Shown: positions 7,662-16,934, numbered from the stretch's first letter. The stretch is 64,000 bases of DNA from Variovorax sp. PMC12 (GCF_003019815.1 NZ_CP027773.1:755001-819000); one strand, 5' to 3'. Notes: generated by a model from the letters alone, not told the origin. Program-made: numbers and translations.

Positions 7662-10217
7662 ATGAACGAAGGCCACCCCGTCCAGGCCCTGTGGTGCGAC
7701 CCCGCCGACGGCATCGTCGCGCGGATCGTCCGCGCGCTCGCCGAGCGCCAGGTGCACGCTGCCCGCACGGTGGTGCTGGTGCCCTATGCGCAGCTGATGG
7801 GCGTGGCGCGCGCCATGTGGGCCCGCTGCGGCAGCGCCGGCTTCGTGCCGCGCTTCGAGACCACGCACAACTGGGCCCGCAGCGCCGGCGGCTTCGTGCC
7901 CTCCGGCTACGACATCGCGCACGACATGGCGCGCGACCTCGTCACCGCGCAGGCCCTGCTGTCGCAGGCCGGTTTCAGCGCCGAGCGCTTCGCACTGGCC
8001 GGCCGCCTGGTCGAACTGGCCTACCAACTGGTGCCGCTCGCGTCCGCCGTGTCGCCGGACGAGCGCGTGGGCGAATGGGCCGCGCGCGCGGCGCAGGTGG
8101 CGGAGGCGGGCAGCGAGTCCGAGTGGTTCCGCACCGAGAGCGCGCTGATCCGCATTGCCGTGGCGTGGGTCGCCACCTCCGGCTACGCCACGGACGTGCT
8201 CCAGCGCGAGAGCACGCGCGCGCAGGTCGATGCACTCCTCGTGCTCGAGGGCTTCCAAACCGATCCGCTCACGCAGGCCCTGTGCGCCCTGTGGGGTGAC
8301 CGGGCGCTGCGCCTGTCGCTGGTGCCGGCCGATACGCGGCCTGAAGCCGCGGCCTCGCATGTGGCACTCGACCCGGAGGACGAAGCCGAACTCGCGGCCG
8401 CCTGCGTGCTGCGCCACCTGGCCGAAGACCGTGCGCCGGTCGCGCTGGTGGCGACCGACCGCGCGCTCACACGCCGCATCAGCGCACAGCTCAAGGCGCA
8501 GGGCGTCATCACCCACGACGAGACCGGATGGAAACTTTCGACCACGCGCGCCGCCGCCACGCTGATGAGTTCGCTGCGCGCCTGCGCCCATGACGCCAGC
8601 AGCGACCAGGTGCTCGAATGGCTCAAGAGCGGCGCCGACGGTGATGCGCTGGTCGTCCAGTCGCTCGAGGCCCGCCTGCGCCGCGAAGGCGTGCGCGACT
8701 GGTCCGCGTGGTGCGCGCTGGTGGCGCGCAGCGAGAAGTCGCACGACGCCGCGCTGCTGAGCTTCACCGAAGCCATCGAGGAACGCCGCGCACCGATGAT
8801 GCGATCCAGGCCCCTGGCCGAATGGCTGCGCGCGCTGCGCGAGCTGCTGGAGGCGGGCGACCAGTGGGAGCCGCTCAGCGAGGACATGGCCGGCGGCAAG
8901 GTCATTGCCGCACTGTGGCTCGACGCCGGCGCCCATGGCGACGACGAAGAATTCCCCGGTGGCCGCCATACGCTCGCCGAGTTCACCGCCTGGGTCCGCG
9001 ACGTGCTCGAAGACGCGAGCTTCGTGCCGCCCGCCGGCGACCAGGCCCCGAAGGTCGTCGTGCTGCCGCTTTACCAACTGCTGGGCCGTGGCTTCGGCGC
9101 GGTCGTCATCCCTGGCTGCGACGACCGGCGCCTGCCTGCATCGCCGGAGCCGCCCGGCAACTGGAGCGCCGCGCAGCGCGCCGATCTCGGCCTGCCTTCG
9201 CGCGAAGCACTCGAGGCCGCACAGCGCGCGGCCTGGGCCATGGCGCTGCACAACCCGTCGTGCGAGCTGCTCTGGCGCCAGTCCGACGCCAACGGCGAGC
9301 CCGTGCGCCCGAGCCCGCTGGTGCAGGCCTTGCAACTCGACCACGCCTTGCGTCCCGCCACCGACCCGCGTTCCCCGCGCGAAGTGGCCGTGCAGCCGAC
9401 CGAATACCCCAAGCCTTCAGGCGCGCTGCTGCCGCTGCAGAACATCTCGACCAGCGTGTACGAAGACCTGCGCCGCTGCCCCTATCGCTTCTTCGCGCTG
9501 CGGCAGCTCGGCCTGCGCAGCGCCGACGAGCTCGATGCCGAGGTCGACAAGCGCGACTTCGGCAACTGGCTGCACGCCGTGCTCGGCCACTTCCACCAGG
9601 CGCTGACCGAAGCCCCGACGCAGGACGCGCAGGAGCGCGCCGCGTTCATCGAGGAGGCCGCGCGCCGGGCCACGCGGGAGCTCGGCTTGTCCGATGCCGA
9701 GTTCCTGCCGTTCGCGGCGGCTTGGCCCGCGGTGCGCGACGGCTATCTCCATTGGCTGACGGGCCACGAAGCCAGCGGCGCGGTGTTCGTCGAGTCCGAG
9801 CCCTGGAAGGAGCAGCCGCTGGGCGACCTGCGCCTGATCGGCCGGCTCGACCGCATCGACCGCATGCCCGATGGCCAGCCCTTCGTGATCGACTACAAGA
9901 CCGAGTCCGCCTCCGTCAGCAAGGAGCGCGTGAAAGACCCGACCGAAGACACCCAGCTGGCCTTCTACGCGGCGCTGGTGGCCGACGACACCCTGCGCGC
10001 GGCCTACGTGAACGTGGGGGAGAAGTCCTCGGGGACGCAGACCGTCGAGCAGCCGGCCGTGGTGGAGGCGCGTGACGCACTGGTCGCCGGCATCATCCAC
10101 GACTTCACGCGCATCGCCCAGGGGGCGCCGCTGCCGCCATTGGGAGAGGGCGCCGTCTGCGACTACTGCGCGGCGCGCGGCCTCTGCCGCAAGGACTTCT
10201 GGGAGGTGGCGCAATGA
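7662..10217 (+). CDS. addB: AddB-like nuclease subunit with iron-sulfur PD-(D/E)XK domain
   Basis: An 851-residue protein of the AddB type, partner of the AddA helicase-nuclease in processing double-strand DNA ends for RecA. The C-terminal nuclease has the core GRLDRIDRMPD...FVIDYKTE, with D744 and K746 in the DYK motif. It is bracketed by four cysteines placed as in the AddB iron-sulfur staple: C606 (RRCPYRFF) and C833, C836, C842 (CDYCAARGLC). The N-terminal helicase-like half has no intact Walker A loop that I can see. That suits AddB, in which this half is thought to recognise recombination hotspots rather than translocate. It overlaps addA by four bases (ATGA). Confidence 0.85.
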   Translation: MNEGHPVQALWCDPADGIVARIVRALAERQVHAARTVVLVPYAQLMGVARAMWARCGSAGFVPRFETTHNWARSAGGFVPSGYDIAHDMARDLVTAQALLSQAGFSAERFALAGRLVELAYQLVPLASAVSPDERVGEWAARAAQVAEAGSESEWFRTESALIRIAVAWVATSGYATDVLQRESTRAQVDALLVLEGFQTDPLTQALCALWGDRALRLSLVPADTRPEAAASHVALDPEDEAELAAACVLRHLAEDRAPVALVATDRALTRRISAQLKAQGVITHDETGWKLSTTRAAATLMSSLRACAHDASSDQVLEWLKSGADGDALVVQSLEARLRREGVRDWSAWCALVARSEKSHDAALLSFTEAIEERRAPMMRSRPLAEWLRALRELLEAGDQWEPLSEDMAGGKVIAALWLDAGAHGDDEEFPGGRHTLAEFTAWVRDVLEDASFVPPAGDQAPKVVVLPLYQLLGRGFGAVVIPGCDDRRLPASPEPPGNWSAAQRADLGLPSREALEAAQRAAWAMALHNPSCELLWRQSDANGEPVRPSPLVQALQLDHALRPATDPRSPREVAVQPTEYPKPSGALLPLQNISTSVYEDLRRCPYRFFALRQLGLRSADELDAEVDKRDFGNWLHAVLGHFHQALTEAPTQDAQERAAFIEEAARRATRELGLSDAEFLPFAAAWPAVRDGYLHWLTGHEASGAVFVESEPWKEQPLGDLRLIGRLDRIDRMPDGQPFVIDYKTESASVSKERVKDPTEDTQLAFYAALVADDTLRAAYVNVGEKSSGTQTVEQPAVVEARDALVAGIIHDFTRIAQGAPLPPLGEGAVCDYCAARGLCRKDFWEVAQ

Positions 10218-13200
10218 ACGGCGCAGCCTACGAACACAACGGCCGGCATGTCACGCGCGAAGCCTTCTACGTCGTCGCTTGCGACCCGCGCCGTTCGGTA
10301 GCGGTCGAGGCCTGCGCGGGCGCAGGCAAGACATGGATGCTGGTGTCGCGCATCCTGCGCGCGCTGCTCGAAGAAGGCGATTCCGCCTGCGAGCCGCACG
10401 AGATCCTGGCCATCACCTTCACCAAAAAAGCCGCCGGCGAAATGCGCGAGCGGCTCGACCAGTGGCTCGAGGATTTTGCCGAGCGCTCGCCCGACGAACT
10501 GGTCGCCCAGCTCGTGATGCGCGGCGTCGAGCCCGCCGCCGCACTGGCTGCGGTTCCGCGACTGAAGGGCCTCTACCGGCGCCTGCTCGAAGGCGGCCGG
10601 CCGGTGCAGTTCCGCACCTTCCACGCCTGGTTCGCGGGCCTGCTGCGCAACGCGCCGTTGGCGGTGCTGCGCGAGCTGGGCCTGCCTTCGAACTACGAAC
10701 TGCTCGAGGACGATGCCGAGGCGCGCAGCCACACCTGGCGCCCGTTCTTCGAAGCGGTCACCGCCGACCGGAATGCGCTGGCCGACTACTACGCAGTCGT
10801 CGCCACCCACGGCCGCTCGCAGACCGCCAAGGCGCTGAGCGAGGCGCTGTCCAAGCGCGTCGAGTTCTCTCTGGCCGATGCGGAGAACGCGGTGCAGCAC
10901 TTCAGCGCGTTCTATCCATCGCTCGTCGGGCTGGAGGAGCCGACCGACGCCTTGCGCGGCAGCGAAGTGCGCCAGCGCTGGCTGGGTCGCGCAGCCGCAC
11001 TGGGCAAGGAATCCAACAAGACGCCGCAGAAAGCCGCCGAGGCCATCATCGACGTCTTCGGCACGGGCGAACCCGAAGCGGGCGCGCTGCAGGCCGCGCT
11101 GGCGCACCTGCGCAAGAACTTCTTCGTGGCCACCGAAGACCGGCTCAACAAGAACCTGCAGAAATTCCAGGCCGCCCAGGAGGCCGAGGCCGAATTGCAG
11201 GTGCTGTGCGGCGCGCAGGCCCAGCATGCCGCGTGGCTCTATCAGCAGCGCATGACGCGGCTCACGCGCATCCTCATCGCGGTCTTTGCCGACGTGAAGC
11301 GAGCGCATGGCTGGGTCGACATGAACGACGTCGAACAGGCCGCCCAGCTGCTGCTCGGCCAATCGGCCTTGTCTGGCTGGGTGCAAGAGCGGCTTGACGC
11401 GCGCATCGCGCACCTGCTGATCGACGAGTTCCAGGACACCAACCCGCTGCAGTGGCAGGCGCTCTACGGCTGGCTCAGCGCCTACACCGGCGCGCAGGGG
11501 CGGGCTCCGCGTGTGTTCATCGTGGGCGACCCGAAGCAGAGCATCTACCGTTTCCGCCGCGCCGAGCCGCAGGTGTTCATCGCCGCCAAGAAGTTCGTGC
11601 GCGAGTGCCTGGACGGCGAGCTGCTGAACTGCGACCACACGCACCGCAACGCGCGCGCCGTGGTCGGGCTGGTCAACTCGGCGATGCTGGCCGCGCAGGA
11701 AGCCGGCGAGTTCGACGGCTACCGCGCCCACACCACCGAGCGCAACGACGCGGGCGAACTGCTCAAGCTGCCGGCCATCGACCGCGATGCGCTCGGCGCC
11801 GCCGAGGCCGAACCCGCCGACGACGGCATGCTGCACTGGCGCGACAGCCTCGTCACGCCGCGCGTGCTGCCCGAGGAGCAGTTGCTGCAGAAAGAATGCG
11901 AGCAGGCCGCGCAGTGGGTCGCGCAGCGCATTGCCGACGGCACGCCGCCGCGTCAGATCATGGTGCTGGCGCGCCGCCGCAGCCGCTTGTCCGCCATGCA
12001 GGATGCGCTGCGCCAGCGGCACATTCCCGTGCAGCAGCCAGAGAAGAACGAACTGCACGACGCACCCGAGGTGCAGGACGTGGTCGCGCTGATCGACGCG
12101 CTGGTGTCGCCCGCGCACGACCTTTCCCTGGCGCGAGCGCTGAAATCGCCTGCTTTCGGCATCGGCGACGACGCGTTGGTGCAGCTGGCGATTCGCCAGC
12201 GGGAGCGCCCGTCGCTCAACTGGTTCTCGCTGATCCAGAAGGGCGAAGACCTGCCGGCGGAGCTGACGGAGGCCGGCGTCAAGCTGCGCAAGTGGCAGCG
12301 CTGGCTGATGACGCTGCCGCCGCACGACGCGCTGGATGCGATCTTCAACGACGGCGACCTGCTCGCGAAGTTCGGCGCGGCCGTGCCGGCGCCAATGCGC
12401 CAGGGCGCGCTGGCCAACCTGCGCGGCGTGCTGACCGCGTCGCTCGATATCGACGGCGCCCGCTTCACCACGCCCTATGCGCTGGTGCGTTCGCTGCGTG
12501 CCGGCGGCGTGCGGGCGCCGTCCGTCGCCGCGCCTGACGCCGTGCAACTGCTGACCGTGCACGGCGCCAAGGGCCTCGAGGCCGACACCGTGCTCATGCT
12601 CGATTGCGACGCCCCGCCGCCGCGCGCCCAGACCATGGGCGTGCTGGTCGAATGGAAGGGCAGCGACAGCGCACCGACGCGCTTCGTGTTCCTCGCGAGC
12701 GAGAAGACGCCGCCGGCCTGCGCAGCGGCCTTGCTCGAAGAAGAGCAGCGCGCCCGCCATCGCGAGGAACTGAACGGCCTCTACGTCGCGACCACGCGGG
12801 CACGCGAGCGGCTGGTGCTGTCATCGGTTCGCCCGGCGCGCGCCAACGAGGGCAGCTGGTGGGCTCGGCTGGAGCCGCTGTGCGAGCCCACGGAGGCCGA
12901 CGAGCCGCTGGTCGCGCTGCCGGCCGAGAGCGGCGCGGGCAGCTTCTGGATGAAGAAAATGCCCGAGGCGCCCGTGTCGGCCGAAGCGCCTTCGACAAAG
13001 AAGGCGGCTGCGAACGCCACCGTCGACGCACGCGCCGCGGCCTTCGGCCAGGCCATGCACCGCCTGCTCGAATGGGCCGTGCCGGGCGAGCCTTTGCCTG
13101 CTGCCCATGTGCGTGCGGCCGCTCGAGAATTCATGCTCGATGCACAGCAGGCACGCGGCGCCGCCGCGCTGGCCCAGCGCATCCGTGCCGGGGCGGGTGC

Positions 13201-13474
13201 CTGGGTGTGGGACGATCGCAGGGTCGACTGGCATGGCAACGAAGTCACGCTGGTGCATGAAGGCGAGACCTTGCGCATCGACCGTCTGGTGCGCGAGCGC
13301 GACGGCGGCGCCTGGTGGGTCCTCGACTACAAATCCGCGGCGCGCCCCGAACGGGACGCCGCGCTGATCGCACAGATGCAGCGCTACCGCGCGGCAGTGC
13401 AACATGCCTATCCCGGTGCCACGGTGCGCGTCGCGTTCCTGACCGGGCAGGGCGAACTGGTAACTCTCGAATGA
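10214..13474 (+). CDS. addA: AddA-like UvrD/PcrA-type helicase-exonuclease
   Basis: A 1086-residue superfamily 1 helicase fused to a C-terminal nuclease. Walker A is ACAGAGKT (residues 33-40), the DExx box is LLIDEFQDTNP, motif III/IV lies in FIVGDPKQSIYRFRRAEP, and the late helicase motifs include VHGAKGLEADTV and LYVATTRARERL. The nuclease core WWVLDYKSAARPE with a following QMQRY matches the RecB/AddA nuclease family. The complex unwinds and resects broken DNA ends. The gene lies between addB and a flavoprotein gene, with 4-base overlaps at both ends, so the three genes form one operon. Confidence 0.9.
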   Translation: MNGAAYEHNGRHVTREAFYVVACDPRRSVAVEACAGAGKTWMLVSRILRALLEEGDSACEPHEILAITFTKKAAGEMRERLDQWLEDFAERSPDELVAQLVMRGVEPAAALAAVPRLKGLYRRLLEGGRPVQFRTFHAWFAGLLRNAPLAVLRELGLPSNYELLEDDAEARSHTWRPFFEAVTADRNALADYYAVVATHGRSQTAKALSEALSKRVEFSLADAENAVQHFSAFYPSLVGLEEPTDALRGSEVRQRWLGRAAALGKESNKTPQKAAEAIIDVFGTGEPEAGALQAALAHLRKNFFVATEDRLNKNLQKFQAAQEAEAELQVLCGAQAQHAAWLYQQRMTRLTRILIAVFADVKRAHGWVDMNDVEQAAQLLLGQSALSGWVQERLDARIAHLLIDEFQDTNPLQWQALYGWLSAYTGAQGRAPRVFIVGDPKQSIYRFRRAEPQVFIAAKKFVRECLDGELLNCDHTHRNARAVVGLVNSAMLAAQEAGEFDGYRAHTTERNDAGELLKLPAIDRDALGAAEAEPADDGMLHWRDSLVTPRVLPEEQLLQKECEQAAQWVAQRIADGTPPRQIMVLARRRSRLSAMQDALRQRHIPVQQPEKNELHDAPEVQDVVALIDALVSPAHDLSLARALKSPAFGIGDDALVQLAIRQRERPSLNWFSLIQKGEDLPAELTEAGVKLRKWQRWLMTLPPHDALDAIFNDGDLLAKFGAAVPAPMRQGALANLRGVLTASLDIDGARFTTPYALVRSLRAGGVRAPSVAAPDAVQLLTVHGAKGLEADTVLMLDCDAPPPRAQTMGVLVEWKGSDSAPTRFVFLASEKTPPACAAALLEEEQRARHREELNGLYVATTRARERLVLSSVRPARANEGSWWARLEPLCEPTEADEPLVALPAESGAGSFWMKKMPEAPVSAEAPSTKKAAANATVDARAAAFGQAMHRLLEWAVPGEPLPAAHVRAAAREFMLDAQQARGAAALAQRIRAGAGAWVWDDRRVDWHGNEVTLVHEGETLRIDRLVRERDGGAWWVLDYKSAARPERDAALIAQMQRYRAAVQHAYPGATVRVAFLTGQGELVTLE

Positions 13475-14709
13475 ATGTTTCTCCTGCCGTTGCCGTGATC
13501 GGCGGCGGACCCGCCGGGCTCATGGCGGCCGAAGTACTGAGCGCATCCGGTGCGCAGGTGCATGTGTATGACGCAATGCCCTCGGTGGGGCGCAAGTTCC
13601 TGCTGGCCGGGCGCGGCGGCTTGAACCTCACCCACTCGGAACCCTTCGATGTGTTCATGAGCCGCTTCGGCGATCGCCGCGCGCAGCTCGAACCCATGCT
13701 CGGGAAGTTCGGCCCGCAGCAGGTGCGCGAGTGGGCAGCGGGGCTGGGCATCGAGACCTTCGTCGGCACGTCGGGCCGCGTGTTCCCGACCGACATGAAG
13801 GCCGCGCCGCTGCTGCGGGCATGGCTGCACCGGCTGCGCGCTGCGGGCGTGCAGTTTCATATGCGGCATCGCTGGCTGGGCGACGGCGCGATCGACCTTG
13901 GCGCGCTGCGGTTCGCGACGCCCGCCGGGGAGGTAGTCGTGAAAGCCGACGCGGTGGTGCTGGCGCTGGGCGGTGCGAGCTGGGCGCGTCTGGGTTCCGA
14001 CGGGGCGTGGGCGCCGTGGCTGCAGGCCAGGGGCGTGGAGGTGGCCCCGCTGCTGCCCGCCAACAGCGGCTTCGACGGCGAGGGGTGGAGCGAACACTTT
14101 TCGAGCCGATTCGCGGGGCAGCCTTTCAAGTCGGTCGCGATTTCGTTCACCGACAGCCAGGGCCGCCACTTCTCGCGCAAGGGCGAGTTCGTCGCGACGG
14201 CCACGGGCATCGAGGGCAGCCTGGTCTACGCGGCATCGGCGCTGCTGCGCGACGAGATTGCAGCGAACGGCAGCGCGACGCTGCTGCTCGACCTGCTGCC
14301 CGACCGCAATGCCGAGCAGGTGCTGGCGGCGGTGAAGCACCCGCGCGGCGCCCGCTCGCTGAGCAGCCACCTCAAGAGCCGGCTCGGCATCGAAGGCATC
14401 AAGGCCGGTGTGCTGCACGAGGCATTGAGCAAGGACGCGATGCACGACCCCGTGCAACTGGCGGCCACGATCAAGGCGGTGCCGCTGAAGCTGGTCGCGA
14501 CGCGGCCCGTGGACGAGGCAATCAGCACGTCGGGCGGGGTGCGATTCGATGCGCTGGATTCTTCGCTGATGGCGAACGCGCTGCCCGGTGTGTTCGCTGC
14601 GGGGGAGATGCTGGACTGGGAGGCTCCGACCGGCGGCTATTTGCTCACGGCGTCGATGGCGAGCGGTGCTGCCGCGGCGCGGGGCGCCATTCAGCGGCTG
14701 GGGCTGTAG
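13471..14709 (+). CDS. NAD(P)/FAD-dependent oxidoreductase (HI0933/BaiN-like flavoprotein)
   Basis: A 412-residue flavoprotein of the HI0933/YhiN/BaiN family. The FAD-binding dinucleotide motif is at the N-terminus (VIGGGPAGLMAAEVL), followed by GRKFLLAGRGGLNLTHSE, a typical signature of this family. The C-terminal FAD-contact segment is PGVFAAGEMLDWEAPTGGYLL. The reaction is unknown for most members; some reduce bile acid or steroid double bonds. The ATG at 13471 overlaps the addA stop by four bases, so it is probably translationally coupled to addA, although no functional link is obvious. Confidence 0.85.
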   Translation: MNVSPAVAVIGGGPAGLMAAEVLSASGAQVHVYDAMPSVGRKFLLAGRGGLNLTHSEPFDVFMSRFGDRRAQLEPMLGKFGPQQVREWAAGLGIETFVGTSGRVFPTDMKAAPLLRAWLHRLRAAGVQFHMRHRWLGDGAIDLGALRFATPAGEVVVKADAVVLALGGASWARLGSDGAWAPWLQARGVEVAPLLPANSGFDGEGWSEHFSSRFAGQPFKSVAISFTDSQGRHFSRKGEFVATATGIEGSLVYAASALLRDEIAANGSATLLLDLLPDRNAEQVLAAVKHPRGARSLSSHLKSRLGIEGIKAGVLHEALSKDAMHDPVQLAATIKAVPLKLVATRPVDEAISTSGGVRFDALDSSLMANALPGVFAAGEMLDWEAPTGGYLLTASMASGAAAARGAIQRLGL

Positions 14710-14751
14710 AAGCCCTGCGCCGCATCGGAGTTTTCGCTGAGTGAATTTGCA

Positions 14752-14787
14752 AGCTCCGTTTCATTTCGCGTGGAATGAAACGAAGCT
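14752..14787 (-). terminator. Hairpin downstream of the SRP RNA, probable terminator
   Basis: Two 14-base arms (AGCTTCGTTTCATT and AATGAAACGGAGCT) pair with one mismatch around an 8-base loop. The hairpin lies about 12 bases past the 3' end of the SRP RNA on the minus strand. The T run after it is weak, so its terminator role is inferred from position and stem strength. Confidence 0.5.
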
Positions 14788-14799
14788 GCGGAAGAGGTT

Positions 14800-14893
14800 G
14801 ACGAGCCTTACCCCTGGCACTGACTACGCAGTTAGGGCTGCTTGGTTCCCCACCTGACCCGGTTGGCCACTTCACCATGCAGGGAGGCCCGTC
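14800..14893 (-). ncRNA. ffs: 4.5S signal recognition particle RNA
   Basis: Read on the minus strand this is a small bacterial SRP RNA, which binds Ffh and targets nascent membrane proteins. The conserved apical domain reads GGTCAGGTGGGGAACCAAGC followed by AGCC: a GGAA tetraloop on a GG/CC stem, then the symmetric and asymmetric internal loops. Escherichia coli has CC[GGAA]GG at the same place, so the closing pairs are flipped together, which supports a real RNA. The terminal arms (GACGGGCC..CCCTG and CAGGGG..GGCTCGTC) also pair. The ends are estimated from this pairing and from the -10 box at 14901-14906. Confidence 0.9.
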
Positions 14894-14900
14894 AGCTCGT

Positions 14901-14906
14901 ATTGTA
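14901..14906 (-). promoter_or_regulatory. -10 box of the SRP RNA promoter
   Basis: TACAAT on the minus strand ends seven to eight bases before the inferred 5' end of the SRP RNA. I see no good -35 hexamer at the usual distance. Confidence 0.6.
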
Positions 14907-14960
14907 ACCCCCCAGGATGCGCGCACTTCGTGTCGCTTCTCCTTCCCCCCTGCTGGGGGC

Positions 14961-14997
14961 GACACCTGAGGCCCGGCGAAGCCGGTTCCTCGGTGTC
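14961..14997. repeat. REP-like palindromic element
   Basis: A 37-base near-palindrome between ffs and dnaX. The outer arms are GACACC and GGTGTC, and the inner arms are CCGGC and GCCGG around a GAA loop. It looks like the short dispersed palindromes that are frequent between genes in Variovorax and relatives. This is the only copy I recognise in the window, so the repeat status rests on general knowledge. Confidence 0.45.
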
Positions 14998-15042
14998 CCG
15001 CGAAAAGACAGGGGCTTTTTTGTTTGCGGGGGTGACGCGGGC

Positions 15043-15070
15043 TTGGGAGCGACGCCGCGCCTTTTAGAAT
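15043..15070 (+). promoter_or_regulatory. dnaX promoter
   Basis: TTGGGA (15043-15048), a 16-base spacer and TAGAAT (15065-15070). Transcription should begin about 15077, at or next to the ATG at 15078. The mRNA would then have almost no leader, and this rules out the in-frame ATG at 15069 that lies inside the -10 box. Confidence 0.6.
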
Positions 15071-15077
15071 GCCCGCA

Positions 15078-16934
15078 ATGTCTTATCTCGTGCTCGCTCG
15101 CAAGTTCCGCCCGAAAACCTTCGGTGAGATGGTCGGCCAGGGGCATGTGGTGCAGGCGCTCGAGAACGCGTTGACGACGCAGCGCCTGCATCACGCCTAT
15201 CTTTTCACCGGCACCCGGGGGGTCGGCAAGACCACGGTCTCGCGGATCCTGGCGAAGTCGCTCAACTGCCAGGGGCCGGACGGGCAGGGCGGCATCACGG
15301 CCACGCCGTGCGGTGTCTGCCAGGCTTGCCGCGACATCGATTCCGGCCGTTTCGTCGACTACACCGAGCTCGACGCGGCCTCGAACCGCGGTGTCGACGA
15401 GGTGCAGTCGCTGCTCGAGCAAGCCGTGTACAAGCCGGTGCAGGGGCGCTTCAAGGTCTTCATGATCGACGAAGTGCACATGCTCACCAACACCGCGTTC
15501 AACGCGATGCTGAAGACGCTCGAGGAGCCGCCCGAGTACCTCAAGTTCGTGCTGGCCACGACCGATCCGCAGAAAGTGCCGGTCACGGTGCTGTCGCGCT
15601 GCCTGCAGTTCAACCTGCGGCCGATGGCGCCCGAGACGGTGCTCGAACACCTCACGAGCGTGCTGCAGACCGAAAACGTTCCGGCCGAGCCGCAGGCGCT
15701 GCGCCTGCTGGCGCGCGCGGCGCGCGGCTCGATGCGCGACGCGCTGTCGCTCACCGACCAGGCCATCGCATTCGGCAACGGCGAGCTTGTCGAGGCCGGC
15801 GTGCGGCAGATGCTCGGCAGCGTCGATCGCGGCCATGTGTTCCGCCTGATCGAGGCCCTGGCACAGGGCGACGGCAAGACGGTGGTCGAGACGTCCGAAG
15901 CGCTGCGCGTCGACGGCATGTCGGCCGCGTCCACGCTGGAAGAAATGACGGCCGTCCTGCAGGCCATGGCCGTATTGCAGGCCGTGCCCTCGCGCGCCGA
16001 GTCGGCCGATGCCGCCACCGACCCCGATGCCGCCGACACCGCGCGCCTCGCCGCGCTGATGCCTGCCGACGAGACGCAACTGCTCTACAGCCTCTGCCTG
16101 CACGGCCGTGGCGAGCTGGGCCTGGCGCCCGACGAGTACGCGGCGCTGACCATGGTGCTGTTGCGGCTCCTGGCCTTCAAGCCTTCCAACGCGGCTGCTT
16201 CGACAGCCTCCACGGAAAAAAAAACTCTGAATGAAGCCGCGGCTGCCGCGCCGCAGGCGCCGGCACGTGCCCCGGCACCCGCTCCAGTCCCTGCGCCGGT
16301 CGTGCGTCCGCCGGCCGAACAGCCGGCTGCCGTAGCCCCCGCGCCGGCCCCGACATCGCCAACGGCACCGGCTGGGCAGCGCCTTGCCGTGGTCGACGAA
16401 CCCCGCCGCCAGCCCGAGCAGCGCCCCGAGCCGCCCGAAACGCCCGCCAAGGTCGTCGGCGTGCCCATCCGTGTGCAGCCTCCGCCCAGCGCGCGCGATG
16501 TTCCCCCCGCCGAAGGCTCGCAGCGCGTTCCCTACACGCCCATTCCCCAGAGCGAAGACGGCGATTTCTGGCACGCCACGGTCACGCAACTGGTTGCCTC
16601 CGAAGCCATCAACGCCCTCACGCGCGAACTGGCGCTGCAGTCGCAGCTGGTGGGCCGCGACACCGACCAGTGGATGCTGCGCATCGAGCGCGAGACGCTC
16701 AACCAGCCCTCCAGCCGCGAAAAGCTGACGGCCGCGCTCAACGGCCTCGGCCACGACGTCAAGCTCACGATCGAGATCGGCGCCGTGGTCGACAGCCCGG
16801 CCCGCCGCAACAGGCAGGCCGCCGACGAGCGCCAGCGCGTGGCCGAGGAAGCCATCTACAACGACCCCGAAGTGCAGGCGCTGATGCGCGACTTCGATGC
16901 GAAGATCGTCCCAGGAACCCTGAAACCGGCCTGA
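15078..16934 (+). CDS. dnaX: DNA polymerase III subunits tau and gamma
   Basis: A 618-residue tau subunit of the clamp loader, which loads the beta clamp and ties the polymerase cores together. Features are the start MSYLVLARKFRPKTF, the Walker A loop GTRGVGKTT (K51), a zinc-binding cysteine set beginning at C64 (C..PCGVCQAC), the DEVHML Walker B motif and the SRC arginine-finger motif. After about residue 375 comes a long Ala/Pro-rich linker and then the tau-specific C-terminal domain. An A9 run at 16216-16224 probably directs production of a 385-residue gamma form (separate entry). The start was chosen by family and by the -10 box. dnaX-ybaB-recR is a classical operon. Confidence 0.96.
   Translation: MSYLVLARKFRPKTFGEMVGQGHVVQALENALTTQRLHHAYLFTGTRGVGKTTVSRILAKSLNCQGPDGQGGITATPCGVCQACRDIDSGRFVDYTELDAASNRGVDEVQSLLEQAVYKPVQGRFKVFMIDEVHMLTNTAFNAMLKTLEEPPEYLKFVLATTDPQKVPVTVLSRCLQFNLRPMAPETVLEHLTSVLQTENVPAEPQALRLLARAARGSMRDALSLTDQAIAFGNGELVEAGVRQMLGSVDRGHVFRLIEALAQGDGKTVVETSEALRVDGMSAASTLEEMTAVLQAMAVLQAVPSRAESADAATDPDAADTARLAALMPADETQLLYSLCLHGRGELGLAPDEYAALTMVLLRLLAFKPSNAAASTASTEKKTLNEAAAAAPQAPARAPAPAPVPAPVVRPPAEQPAAVAPAPAPTSPTAPAGQRLAVVDEPRRQPEQRPEPPETPAKVVGVPIRVQPPPSARDVPPAEGSQRVPYTPIPQSEDGDFWHATVTQLVASEAINALTRELALQSQLVGRDTDQWMLRIERETLNQPSSREKLTAALNGLGHDVKLTIEIGAVVDSPARRNRQAADERQRVAEEAIYNDPEVQALMRDFDAKIVPGTLKPA
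16215..16234 (+). other. dnaX: Programmed frameshift or slippage site in dnaX
   Basis: Nine consecutive A (16216-16224) are read in frame as the end of Glu380 followed by Lys381-Lys382. A shift of one base back continues as Asn-Ser-Glu and then TGA (16232-16234). This would give a gamma subunit of 385 residues that ends just before the tau-specific region. Escherichia coli makes gamma by ribosomal -1 slippage and Thermus thermophilus by transcriptional slippage on an A9 run. The sequence here is compatible with either. Confidence 0.75.

Noticed and set aside
10163..12760. 865-codon frame antisense to addA
   Set aside because: It is a shadow of the helicase gene, without recognisable domains and with an atypical composition.
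15308..16234. Frame in the -1 phase inside dnaX
   Set aside because: Not an independent gene; only its last three codons matter, as the end of the gamma product.
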